Assembly: GCF_013423485.1 (NCBI RefSeq)
Contig: NZ_JABFFR010000001.1
Location: 835,056 to 899,055, forward strand
Reading direction: 5' to 3'
Length of the DNA: 64,000 bases
Source: Azospirillum oleiclasticum
GTDB lineage: Bacteria > Pseudomonadota > Alphaproteobacteria > Azospirillales > Azospirillaceae
A model generated the notes under the pieces. The model saw nothing but the letters and a program-made list of their open reading frames with translations. It did not search any database and was not told the origin of the DNA. The translations under genes and the position numbers were made by a program. This document shows, piece after piece, positions 18,175 to 27,272 of this stretch; within the stretch, counting starts at the first letter, position 1; each line of letters begins with the position of its first letter.

Positions 18175-19092
18175 ATGGAATATTTCCTCCAACAATTGAT
18201 CAACGGCCTGACGCTGGGCGCCATTTATGGCCTCATCGCGATCGGCTACACGATGGTGTACGGCATCATCGGCATGATCAATTTCGCCCACGGCGAAATC
18301 TACATGATCGGCGCCTTCATCGCGGTGATCACCTTCCTGGTCCTGGGAACGGTGGGGATCACCTGGGTGCCGCTGATGCTGCTGGTCGTGCTGATCATGG
18401 CGATGCTCTTCACCGCCGTCTATGGCTGGACGATCGAGCGCATCGCCTACCGGCCCTTGCGCAATTCGCCGCGGCTGGCGCCGCTGATCTCGGCGATCGG
18501 CATGTCGATCTTCCTGCAGAACTACGTCCAGCTTCTCCAGGGCGCGCGGGTGAAGCCGTTGCCGCCGGTGGTGCCGGGCGGCTTCTCGCTGATGGAGCGG
18601 GCCGACGGATTCGTGGTCCAGATCAGCTACCTCCAGCTCACCATCATCCTGCTGACCGTGGCGCTGATGTACGGCTTCACGCAGATCATCCAGCGCACCG
18701 AACTCGGCCGCGCCCAGCGCGCGTGCGAGCAGGACAAGACGATGGCCGGGCTGCTGGGCGTCAATGTCGACCGCACCATCTCGCTCACCTTCGTGATGGG
18801 GGCGGCGCTGGCGGCGGTGGCGGGCGTGATGGTCACGCTCTATTACGGCGTGATCGATTTCTACATCGGGTTCCTGGCGGGGGTGAAAGCCTTCACCGCG
18901 GCGGTGCTGGGCGGCATCGGGTCGCTGCCGGGCGCCATGCTGGGCGGGCTGTTCATCGGCCTGATCGAGGCCTTCTGGTCCGCCTACTTCACCATCGAGT
19001 ACAAGGATGTGGCGACCTTCTCCATCCTCGTGCTGGTTTTGATCTTCCGCCCGTCCGGTCTGCTCGGCCGGCCGGAAATCGAGAAGGTGTGA
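18175..19092 (+). CDS. livH: branched-chain amino-acid ABC transporter permease LivH
   Basis: This 305-residue inner-membrane permease has eight or so hydrophobic segments. The diagnostic start is QQLINGLTLGAIYGLIAIGY, then GIIGMINFAHGEIYMIGAF. The ATPase-contacting loop appears in ELGRAQRACEQDKTMAGLLG, and AVLGGIGSLPGAMLGGLFIG is near the end. ATG 18175, six bases after GGGGGCGA, gives the standard N-terminus. It is the first gene of a compact operon (livH-livM-livG-livF-small membrane protein-livK) importing leucine, isoleucine, valine or related amino acids. Confidence 0.95.
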   Translation: MEYFLQQLINGLTLGAIYGLIAIGYTMVYGIIGMINFAHGEIYMIGAFIAVITFLVLGTVGITWVPLMLLVVLIMAMLFTAVYGWTIERIAYRPLRNSPRLAPLISAIGMSIFLQNYVQLLQGARVKPLPPVVPGGFSLMERADGFVVQISYLQLTIILLTVALMYGFTQIIQRTELGRAQRACEQDKTMAGLLGVNVDRTISLTFVMGAALAAVAGVMVTLYYGVIDFYIGFLAGVKAFTAAVLGGIGSLPGAMLGGLFIGLIEAFWSAYFTIEYKDVATFSILVLVLIFRPSGLLGRPEIEKV

Positions 19093-19096
19093 GGCC

Positions 19097-20770
19097 ATGA
19101 CCGCGATTTCCGAGTCCGCCGCCGGGCGGGCGCTTCCCTGGCCGTCCATGCTGCGGGAGTCCGGCCTCGCCGCCTTCGTGGCACTGCTCCTCACCGTTCC
19201 GCTGGTGGGCTTCCGCACCGTCGACCGCCCGACCGGGCTGGGCATCAGCACCCGCTTCGACGAGGTTCTGGCGGCCGCAGCGCTGGTCTTCATCGGCCGC
19301 CTGGGCCTTTGCCTGGTCAACGAGGGCCGGGCCTTGCTGGTGATGGTGCTGTCGATCCTGGCGCTCGCCGTCTCCGCCTTCGTGGGCTTCCCGACGGAGG
19401 CCTTGAAGGTGATCGCGATGGGCGGCGCCTTCGTCATCAGCCTGCGCGCCGCGATGAAGATCAACGGCGACGCCGCCATCACGCTGGCCGCGGTGTATGT
19501 GGCGCTGTTCCTCGGCCCATGGCTGCAACTCGGCGGCGGGGTGACGCTGTGGCTGGTTGCCAAATCCGTCATCGCAGCGGCCGCCCTGGCGGTGGCCGTC
19601 TGGCGCGGCCTCCACGCCTGGAGGAAGCACGGGGCGCCGGTGTCGCTGGCCGACCGTGACAAGGCGATGGACCGCATCGCCGTCAAGGTGCAGCAGGCCT
19701 CGCGCTTCCTCGGACCGGTCGGCATCGCCTTTGCGCTGATCTTCCCGTTCCTGCCCATTGCCGACCGGGTCAGCATCGACATCGGCATCCTGCTGCTCAC
19801 CTACATCATGCTGGGCTGGGGGTTGAACATCGTGGTCGGGCTGGCCGGCCTGCTCGACCTCGGCTATGTGGCCTTCTATGCGGTGGGCGCCTACTCCTAC
19901 GCGCTTCTGGCGACCTATTTCGGCTGGGGTTTCTGGATATGCCTGCCGCTGGCGGGGGTGCTGGCGGCGCTGTCCGGCGTGCTGCTGGGCTTTCCGGTGC
20001 TGCGGCTGCGCGGCGACTATTTCGCCATCGTGACGCTGGGCTTCGGCGAGATCATCCGCGTCATCCTGATCAACTGGTACCAGTTCACCGGCGGACCCAA
20101 CGGCATCAGCGGCATCCCGCGCCCCAGCTTCTTCGGACTGGCGGAGTTCAACCGCAACCCCACCGGTGGCCTCCCCTCCTTCCACGAGATGTTCGGGCTG
20201 GAGTTCAGCTCCCTGCATCGCATCATCTTCCTTTATTACCTGATCCTGGCGCTGGCGCTGGTCGTGAACCTGTTCACGCTGCGCGTCCGCAAGCTGCCCA
20301 TGGGCCGCGCCTGGGAGGCGTTGCGCGAGGATGACATCGCCTGCTCCTCGCTGGGCATCAACCGGACGAACATGAAGCTCGGGGCCTTCGCCATCGCGGC
20401 CATGTTCGGCGGCTTCGCCGGCTCCTTCTTCGCCACGCGGCAGGGCTTCATCAGTCCGGAGAGCTTCACCTTCATCGAGTCCGCGATCATCCTCGCCATC
20501 GTGGTGCTGGGCGGCATGGGCAGCCAGGTCGGTGTGGTGGTCGCCACCTTCATCGTCATCGGCCTGCCGGAGATGTTCCGCGAGCTGGAGCAGTACCGCA
20601 TGGTCGCCTTCGGCATGGGCATGGTGCTGATCATGCTCTGGCGCCCGCGCGGGCTGCTGGCGCACCGTGATCCGACCATCCGTCTGCAAGGCTACGGGGG
20701 CGGCGGCACGCCCGCCGCCGGCACCGCGGCCGCGGGCGGCGAAGCCATCGCCGGCGGGAGGGCGAAATGA
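19097..20770 (+). CDS. livM: branched-chain amino-acid ABC transporter permease LivM
   Basis: This 557-residue permease is longer than a minimal LivM because of about 200 extra N-terminal residues holding several additional hydrophobic segments. The conserved LivM core begins near residue 225 (TYIMLGWGLNIVVGLAGLLD, then LGYVAFYAVGAYSYALLATY) and contains the EAA-type loop LPMGRAWEALREDDIACSSL. A low-complexity Gly/Ala tail ends the protein. It starts four bases after livH and its TGA overlaps the livG ATG (ATGA), so the subunits are translationally coupled. Confidence 0.95.
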   Translation: MTAISESAAGRALPWPSMLRESGLAAFVALLLTVPLVGFRTVDRPTGLGISTRFDEVLAAAALVFIGRLGLCLVNEGRALLVMVLSILALAVSAFVGFPTEALKVIAMGGAFVISLRAAMKINGDAAITLAAVYVALFLGPWLQLGGGVTLWLVAKSVIAAAALAVAVWRGLHAWRKHGAPVSLADRDKAMDRIAVKVQQASRFLGPVGIAFALIFPFLPIADRVSIDIGILLLTYIMLGWGLNIVVGLAGLLDLGYVAFYAVGAYSYALLATYFGWGFWICLPLAGVLAALSGVLLGFPVLRLRGDYFAIVTLGFGEIIRVILINWYQFTGGPNGISGIPRPSFFGLAEFNRNPTGGLPSFHEMFGLEFSSLHRIIFLYYLILALALVVNLFTLRVRKLPMGRAWEALREDDIACSSLGINRTNMKLGAFAIAAMFGGFAGSFFATRQGFISPESFTFIESAIILAIVVLGGMGSQVGVVVATFIVIGLPEMFRELEQYRMVAFGMGMVLIMLWRPRGLLAHRDPTIRLQGYGGGGTPAAGTAAAGGEAIAGGRAK

Positions 20771-21660
20771 CCGACGCCATCATGACGACGGCCGCCTTGC
20801 CGCTGCCGAACGCCACCACCCCGCTGCTGGCGGTGGAGCACCTGACCATGCGCTTCGGCGGTCTGGTCGCCGTCAACGACGTGTCCTTCGCCGCGGCGAA
20901 CCGGCAGATCACCGCGGTGATCGGCCCGAACGGCGCCGGCAAGACCACGCTGTTCAATTGTCTGACCGGCTTCTACTCGCCCACCATCGGGCGGCTGACG
21001 CTGCGGCATCCGGACGGCAAGACCTTCCTGCTGGAGCAGATGCCGGGCTACCGCATCTCGCAGAAGGCCAGCGTCGCCCGCACCTTCCAGAACATCCGCC
21101 TGTTCGGTGGCATGAGCGTGCTGGAAAACCTGATGGTCGCCCAGCACAACAAGCTCCAGAACGCGTCGGGCTTCACCATCGCCGGGCTGCTCGGCCTGCC
21201 GTCCTACCGGAAGGCCGAGCAGCAGGCGGTGGACCTCGCCCGCTACTGGCTGTCGCGGGTGCGGTTGCTGGATTACGCCGACTGGCAGGCGGGCAATCTG
21301 CCCTACGGCGCCCAGCGCCGGCTGGAGATCGCGCGCGCCATGTGCACGGAGCCGGTGCTGCTGTGCCTGGACGAGCCGGCGGCCGGTCTGAACCCGCGCG
21401 AATCGGGCGAGCTGGCCGATCTGCTGACCTTCATCCGCGACGAGCACGGCATCGGCGTGCTGCTGATCGAGCATGACATGAGCGTGGTCATGAGCATTTC
21501 CGACCATGTGGTCGTGCTGGATTACGGCAGGAAGATCGCCGACGGCACCCCGCACGAGGTGAAGAACGACCCCGCTGTCATCCGAGCCTATCTGGGCGAG
21601 GAGGAGGACGAGGAGCTGCCGCCCGAAGTGGCGAAGGATCTGGAAGGGAAGGGGGTCTGA
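20767..21660 (+). CDS. livG: branched-chain amino-acid ABC transporter ATPase LivG
   Basis: This 297-residue ATP-binding subunit carries Walker A (VIGPNGAGKTTLFNCLTGFY), a Q-loop (VARTFQNIRLFGGMSVLENL), an unusual signature segment (NLPYGAQRRLEIARAMCTEP), Walker B (VLLCLDEPAAGLNPRES) and the switch histidine (GVLLIEHDMSVVM). This is the LivG pattern. The C-terminal tail is Glu-rich (GEEEDEELPPEVAKDLE). It starts within the end of livM and is followed after three bases by livF. Confidence 0.96.
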   Translation: MTDAIMTTAALPLPNATTPLLAVEHLTMRFGGLVAVNDVSFAAANRQITAVIGPNGAGKTTLFNCLTGFYSPTIGRLTLRHPDGKTFLLEQMPGYRISQKASVARTFQNIRLFGGMSVLENLMVAQHNKLQNASGFTIAGLLGLPSYRKAEQQAVDLARYWLSRVRLLDYADWQAGNLPYGAQRRLEIARAMCTEPVLLCLDEPAAGLNPRESGELADLLTFIRDEHGIGVLLIEHDMSVVMSISDHVVVLDYGRKIADGTPHEVKNDPAVIRAYLGEEEDEELPPEVAKDLEGKGV

Positions 21661-21663
21661 TCC

Positions 21664-22374
21664 ATGCTGACGGTATCGGGCGTCCACACCTTCTACGGCG
21701 CCATCGAGGCGCTGAAGGGCGTCGATCTGGAGGTCTCTGCCGGCGAGATCGTGACGCTGATCGGCGCCAACGGCGCCGGCAAGTCCACGCTGCTGATGAC
21801 CATCTGCGGCAACCCGCCGGCGCGCGCCGGCCGCGTGATCTTCGAGGGGGAGGACATCACCCGCCTTCCCACCTTCGAGATCGTGCGCCGCGGCATCGCG
21901 CAGAGCCCGGAGGGGCGGCGCATCTTCCCGCGCATGACGGTGCTGGAGAACCTGCAGATGGGTTCCATCTCCGCCAAGCCGGGCAGCTTCAACACCGAGC
22001 TGGAGCGGGTCTTCCACCTGTTCCCCCGCCTGAAGGAGCGCATCGACCAGCGCGCCGGTACCATGTCGGGTGGTGAGCAGCAGATGCTCGCCATCGGCCG
22101 CGCGCTGATGAGCCAGCCGCGCCTGCTCCTGCTGGACGAGCCGTCGCTGGGGCTTGCCCCGCTGGTGGTCCGGCAGATCTTCCAGGTGATCAAGGACATC
22201 AACCGCGAGCAGAAGATGACGGTGTTCATGGTCGAGCAGAACGCCTTCCACGCGCTGAAGCTGGCCCACCGCGGCTACGTCATGGTGACCGGCAAGATCA
22301 CCATGTCCGGCACCGGGGCGGAGCTGCTGGCGAACGAGGAGGTGCGCGCCGCCTATCTGGAAGGGGGCCACTGA
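21664..22374 (+). CDS. livF: branched-chain amino-acid ABC transporter ATPase LivF
   Basis: This 236-residue second ATPase of the Liv system has Walker A (TLIGANGAGKSTLLMTICGN), the LivF Q-loop region (GIAQSPEGRRIFPRMTVLEN), the signature (GTMSGGEQQMLAIGRALMSQ), Walker B (RLLLLDEPSLGLAPLVV) and the H-loop position occupied by Gln (VFMVEQNAFHALKLA), as is usual in LivF. It pairs with LivG. The last base of its stop codon is the first base of the next start (TGATG). Confidence 0.96.
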   Translation: MLTVSGVHTFYGAIEALKGVDLEVSAGEIVTLIGANGAGKSTLLMTICGNPPARAGRVIFEGEDITRLPTFEIVRRGIAQSPEGRRIFPRMTVLENLQMGSISAKPGSFNTELERVFHLFPRLKERIDQRAGTMSGGEQQMLAIGRALMSQPRLLLLDEPSLGLAPLVVRQIFQVIKDINREQKMTVFMVEQNAFHALKLAHRGYVMVTGKITMSGTGAELLANEEVRAAYLEGGH

Positions 22375-22733
22375 TGGAGACCATCCTCGCTTCCTCGATC
22401 GCCGCCTTCATCGTGCTGACGGTGATCGTGTTCGGCGCCTGCGCCTTCCTCACCGGCCAGACGCTGGCGGAGGGGTGGAAGCCGGAGAGCACGCTCTACG
22501 GCTACATCGTCCTTCTGGGGCTGGGCGACCGCTTCCTGGTCTATGGCCTGTTCGGCGGGCCGCTGCTGTCGCTGCACGGATTCGTGGTGCACACGGCTTT
22601 CATCGCGGTGATCGCCGTGGTGACCTTCCGCATGGCACGGGCCCGGCGCATGGTCAGCCAGTATCCCTGGCTCTACGAGCGGTCGGGACCCTTCGGCTGG
22701 CGCGAGCGGCCGGGTGGCCGACTCGCCGAATAG
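22374..22733 (+). CDS. small membrane protein of the liv operon (DUF6867-like)
   Basis: This 119-residue protein has three hydrophobic segments (SSIAAFIVLTVIVFGACAFL, STLYGYIVLLGLGDRFLVYG, VVHTAFIAVIAVVTFRMARA) and a conserved-looking tail SQYPWLYERSGPFGWRER. I associate it with a small uncharacterised family found inside alphaproteobacterial liv operons (DUF6867, from memory). The overlapping start with livF argues that it is made together with the transporter. It may be an accessory subunit or stabiliser of LivHM; no experimental role is known to me. Confidence 0.75.
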   Translation: METILASSIAAFIVLTVIVFGACAFLTGQTLAEGWKPESTLYGYIVLLGLGDRFLVYGLFGGPLLSLHGFVVHTAFIAVIAVVTFRMARARRMVSQYPWLYERSGPFGWRERPGGRLAE

Positions 22734-22899
22734 CGATCGCCGCCGGCTTCGCGTGCGCTCTCCTCTCGCAGCGGGCCCGGTTCGCGGTATACTGGCACGG
22801 AACACGCCCGGCCGCTCGGGAGGATATCCATCGGCCGGCGGCGACGGTCCCCATCGGGACCGTCAGGCATCACACTGGACAGGGAGCACAAGCAAGACC

Positions 22900-24000
<1,101 letters not shown>

Positions 24001-24053
24001 CGGTGCGACCGGCGGGCGGTCGGGTGCCGCCCGCTTCCCACGGACCGGATGTG

Positions 24054-24087
24054 CGAAAGGCGGTGCTTGGCACCGCCTTTCGAATTT
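24054..24087 (+). terminator. intrinsic terminator after livK
   Basis: A perfect 13-bp stem, CGAAAGGCGGTGC (24054-24066) with GCACCGCCTTTCG (24070-24082), closes a three-base loop and is followed by AATTTTC. It ends the liv operon and also borders the stop of the minus-strand small gene at 24088, so it can serve both directions. Confidence 0.9.
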
Positions 24088-24321
24088 TCAGGATGCGGCC
24101 AAGGGACCACCGAATCCGGAGCTGCCCGGCGTCGCGGGAGCCGGCTTCGCCGCCAGTAGCTCCTCCGACGTGTGGAGCACGTCCCTCCAGAACGCGGCGG
24201 CCCGAAGGTTGTTCGCCGCGGTCAGTTCGACCAGCCGCACCCGGCTGATCCGCAATGCGGTTTCGCCCAGTTCATCAACCAGGCGAGTCGCGAGAAGGAG
24301 CACGTCGTGATCGGTCTTCAT
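24088..24321 (-). CDS. small protein of unknown function (77 aa)
   Basis: I cannot name this protein. From ATG 24321 it reads MKTDHDVLLLATRLVDELGE, then a regular helix-rich stretch (LRISRVRLVELTAANNLRAA, AAFWRDVLHTSEELL) and an Ala/Pro/Gly tail. Charge and hydrophobic spacing suggest a small folded helical protein, not random sequence. The frame stays open upstream to 24453, but that part has atypical composition. It is convergent with livK across a shared terminator. Confidence 0.55.
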   Translation of the reverse strand: MKTDHDVLLLATRLVDELGETALRISRVRLVELTAANNLRAAAFWRDVLHTSEELLAAKPAPATPGSSGFGGPLAAS

Positions 24322-24558
24322 GCAGGTATGAACGCTACCCCAGGCCCCGTTGTTCCCGCAATGCATCGCAAGCAAGTCCAGCGTTTTCCGCGTCCAACCG
24401 CCGCACTTGTTGCGCCGCGGTAACAACAGTCGGGCCGACCAGCCATTCCGCATCAGGCTATCGCCAGCCTACGGGCGTTTCGTGTTTGATAGGAACGTTC
24501 ATAGGGAGAAGACGGGTGTCACTGGGGTGCCCGTTCGGCATCTGTCGGAGGATTACCA

Positions 24559-24768
24559 ATGCGCAGGAAGCGCGAAGTCATCGAAGGCCAGACGTTCCGG
24601 AAGCTCGGTCCGGGCGGTGGCCTGTGGGAGGTCGTCGCGATCCGCAAGGATGGTCTCGGCACGCAGCACGCCCAGATGCGGCGCGCCGACGATCCCAAGA
24701 CGCTGAAAACCATTTCCGTGGCGACCCTGCTCGATCCCCAGTATTTCGAATGGGTGGCGGAGGGCTGA
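24559..24768 (+). CDS. small conserved-looking protein (69 aa)
   Basis: ATG 24559 is preceded by a strong ribosome-binding site (CGGAGGATTACC). The product begins MRRKREVIEGQTFRKLGPGG, continues LWEVVAIRKDGLGTQHAQMR and ends TISVATLLDPQYFEWVAEG. This looks like one small beta-barrel-like domain, similar in style to short 'hypothetical' proteins annotated across Rhodospirillales. It has no signal and no cysteine. It stands alone between the two minus-strand genes and ends ten bases before the hydrolase gene's stop. Function unknown. Confidence 0.65.
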   Translation: MRRKREVIEGQTFRKLGPGGGLWEVVAIRKDGLGTQHAQMRRADDPKTLKTISVATLLDPQYFEWVAEG

Positions 24769-24777
24769 GCCACCCTC

Positions 24778-25830
24778 TCAGCCACGCGGGTCGGCCCTGC
24801 GCCGGTAGCGGTCGATCCCGTCGCTTCCCGTGGTCCGTTCCACCGCGCCGCGGTTCCGGAGGTGGTTGAGGTGCGCGATGGCCTCTCCCAGCGCGAACAC
24901 GGTCTGGTGGGTGTCCAGCGGCCCTGGGAACATCGCGTCCGCCGCCTTGGCCGCCGTCACCGCGGTGGCGCACAGCGCCAGCGCCTCCTCCAACCGTTCC
25001 TCATGATGCGCCCGCAGCTCCGCCAGCCGAGCGTGCAGCCCCGTGAAGGGGCGGCCGTGCGAGGGCAGCACCAGCGTGTCCGCGGGCAGGGACTCGAAGG
25101 CGGCGAATCCGTCCAGGAAATCGGCCAGGGGATCGGCGTCCGGCTCGGTCGGCCAGACGGAGACGTTCGGGCTGATCCGCTCCAGCACCTGGTCGCCGGC
25201 GATCAGCACCGGTCGTTCGTGGCGAAACAGCGCGACCGGCTCCGGCGTGTGTCCGCCGCTGCCGATCATCCGCCAGGAGGCGCCGCCCAGTGTCAGACGG
25301 TCACCATGGCGCAACCGCTGCACCGTCGCCGGCACCGTGGGCACCGCGCGGGTATAGGATCCGCCATGGGCCAGCACTGCGTCCAACCGGTCACCGGTCA
25401 GGCCCGCGCGCCGGTAGAAGCCGGCGCAGGCCTCGGCCTGCCAGGCGCCGTCGTCGGCGCTGAGCGCGCGGGCGAACAGCCATTCAGTCAGGCTCGACAC
25501 GAAGACCGCCCCGGTCTTTTCCACCAGCCAGCCGGCGAGGCCGATGTGGTCGGGGTGGAAATGGGTGGCGATGACGCGGTGAAGCGGCTTGCCGGACAGC
25601 GGACCGGCGAGCAGCGCCTCCCACGCGGCGCGCGTCCGCGGGTCGGATACGCCGGTGTCCACCACCGTCCAGCCGTCGCCGTCGTCGATCGCCCATCCGT
25701 TGACATGGTTGAGCCGGAAGGGCAGGGACAGCCTGATCCACAGCAGCCCGTCCTCCACCGCCCGCACCTCGCCATGCGCGGGCGGGCCTGCGGTCTCGGG
25801 AGCGTCGGGTGTGGGAAGAGCGGCGTCCAT
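24778..25830 (-). CDS. MBL-fold metallo-hydrolase
   Basis: This is a 350-residue metallo-beta-lactamase-fold hydrolase. The metal motif HxHxDH is seen in HRVIATHFHPDHIGLAGWLV, preceded by the conserved Asp in GWTVVDTGVSD. Further ligands are in MIGSGGHTPEPVALFRHERP and the later histidine in VLPSHGRPFTGL. The C-terminal helices (LRAHHEERLEEALALC) and the small winged-helix-like end match the LACTB2/glyoxalase-II-like group acting on thioesters or similar bonds. The substrate is unknown. The start is uncertain: ATG 25830, 25854 or 25866. It is divergent from the next gene, 95 bases away. Confidence 0.88.
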   Translation of the reverse strand: MDAALPTPDAPETAGPPAHGEVRAVEDGLLWIRLSLPFRLNHVNGWAIDDGDGWTVVDTGVSDPRTRAAWEALLAGPLSGKPLHRVIATHFHPDHIGLAGWLVEKTGAVFVSSLTEWLFARALSADDGAWQAEACAGFYRRAGLTGDRLDAVLAHGGSYTRAVPTVPATVQRLRHGDRLTLGGASWRMIGSGGHTPEPVALFRHERPVLIAGDQVLERISPNVSVWPTEPDADPLADFLDGFAAFESLPADTLVLPSHGRPFTGLHARLAELRAHHEERLEEALALCATAVTAAKAADAMFPGPLDTHQTVFALGEAIAHLNHLRNRGAVERTTGSDGIDRYRRRADPRG

Positions 25831-25925
25831 TTCGTTTGTCCAGCGGATTATCATGAAATCCCACATTGCGATATCCTTCGCGCCCGCACAACAGGCGCGT
25901 TGGCGGTCGCGGAACCCGGCACACC

Positions 25926-26585
25926 ATGATCGGCGTGGTGGTCCCCTGCCTGAACGGCGCGGCAACCCTCGGTCGCACCCTCGACACCGTGGCGGGATTG
26001 CCGGTCGTCGTCTGCGATGGCGGCTCCGTGGACGACGGGCTGCGACTGGCGGAGGAGCGTGGCGCGCGCGTCCTGCGCACGCCGCGCGGTCGCGGGGTGC
26101 AACTCGCCGCAGGCGCGGACGCCATGGCCACGCCCTGGCTGCTGTTCCTGCACGCGGACACCCGGCTCTCCCCCGGCTGGCGCGACGTGGCCCACGGGTT
26201 TGCGGCTGATCCGGCCAACGCCGCACGGGCCGGCTATTTCCGCCTGCGCTTCGACTCGGACGCACCGGCCGCGCGGCGGGTCGAGCGGGCGGTGGCGTGG
26301 CGGTCGCGGGCGCTGGGCCTGCCCTACGGCGACCAGGGGCTGTTGATCGCGGCGGCCTTCTACCGGGCCATCGGCGGCTTCGCGCCGCTGCCGCTGATGG
26401 AGGATGTCGATCTGGCCCGGCGCATCGGGCGCCGACGTCTGGTGCCACTGGAGGCCGACGCCGTGACGTCCGCCGCCCGATACGAGCGCGACGGGTGGGT
26501 GCTGCGGCCGGCGCGCAACCTGCTGTGCCTGTCGCTCCACATGGCCGGCGTGCCGCCGCGCCTGATCCGGAGGATCTACGGTTGA
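25926..26585 (+). CDS. family-2 glycosyltransferase of the TIGR04283 type
   Basis: The 219-residue product starts IGVVVPCLNGAATLGRTLDT, followed by PVVVCDGGSVDDGLRLAEER, LLFLHADTRLSPGWRD and YGDQGLLIAAAFYRAIGGFA. These match the short GT2-like family described as 'transferase 2, rSAM/selenodomain-associated' (TIGR04283). Such proteins usually sit beside TIGR04282 genes, and the next gene here is one. The family is often annotated with arsenosugar synthesis, but the real donor and acceptor are not established. ATG 25926 gives the normal short N-terminus. Confidence 0.88.
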   Translation: MIGVVVPCLNGAATLGRTLDTVAGLPVVVCDGGSVDDGLRLAEERGARVLRTPRGRGVQLAAGADAMATPWLLFLHADTRLSPGWRDVAHGFAADPANAARAGYFRLRFDSDAPAARRVERAVAWRSRALGLPYGDQGLLIAAAFYRAIGGFAPLPLMEDVDLARRIGRRRLVPLEADAVTSAARYERDGWVLRPARNLLCLSLHMAGVPPRLIRRIYG

Positions 26586-27184
26586 GGCGCCGGCACCTGA
26601 TCGTCTTCGCCCGGCAATCCAGGCTGGGGCGGGGTAAGACGCGGCTTGCCGCCGGGATCGGGCGGCTGGAGGCGTGGCGCTTTTCCCGCCTTGTCCTTGC
26701 CGCGCTGCTGCGGCGGCTGGGCGGCGACCCGCGCTGGACGCTGACGGTGGCGGTGGCACCCGACCGCGCCGCGGCGATGCGCGGCTGGCCGCCGGGGGCG
26801 GGGCGGCGGGTGGCGCAGGGTGGCGGCGATCTCGGGCGACGCATGGCGCGGGCGCTGGCGGCCCCGCCGCCGGGGCCGGCGGTGCTGGTCGGCAGCGACA
26901 TTCCCGACATCAGGGCGCCTCACATTGTCGCCGCTTTCCGCGCGCTCGGCCGGCACGACGCGGTGTTCGGGCCGGCGGGCGACGGCGGTTATTGGCTGGT
27001 CGGGGTGAGGCGGCTGCGCGCCCTGCCGCGCGGGATGTTCGCGGGTGTCCGCTGGTCCTCCCCGCACGCGCTGGCGGACAGCGTCGCGAGCCTGCCGCGC
27101 CGGCACGCGGTGGGCCTCGTCGACACGCTGGACGACGTGGACGACGCGGCTGGCTGGCGGCGTTGGCGCGCGGGTTCACGGTGA
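26582..27184 (+). CDS. CofC-like nucleotidyl/glycosyltransferase of the TIGR04282 type (DUF2064)
   Basis: This 200-residue protein reads RRHLIVFARQSRLGRGKTRL at the start, then GGGDLGRRMARALAA, VLVGSDIPDIRAPHIVAAFR and FGPAGDGGYWLVGVRR, the hallmarks of DUF2064/TIGR04282 ('transferase 1, rSAM/selenodomain-associated'). The fold is of the nucleotidyltransferase/GT-A type. The start appears to be TTG 26582, overlapping the previous TGA as TTGA, which couples it to the TIGR04283 gene. No ATG/GTG start near the domain boundary is available. The pair probably acts in one pathway; its product is unknown. Confidence 0.8.
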   Translation: MRRRHLIVFARQSRLGRGKTRLAAGIGRLEAWRFSRLVLAALLRRLGGDPRWTLTVAVAPDRAAAMRGWPPGAGRRVAQGGGDLGRRMARALAAPPPGPAVLVGSDIPDIRAPHIVAAFRALGRHDAVFGPAGDGGYWLVGVRRLRALPRGMFAGVRWSSPHALADSVASLPRRHAVGLVDTLDDVDDAAGWRRWRAGSR

Positions 27185-27272
27185 TGTGACGGCGCCGTGC
27201 CTGACCGGGGGTTGCCCGAACCGCCGGAACACGGACATGGTCTGCATCGGACGAACGGGCAGGGACGGGCCG

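Noticed and set aside
18100..20689. Two long minus-strand open frames opposite livH and livM
   Set aside because: They mirror real codons of the Liv permeases; no ribosome-binding site and no recognisable domain.
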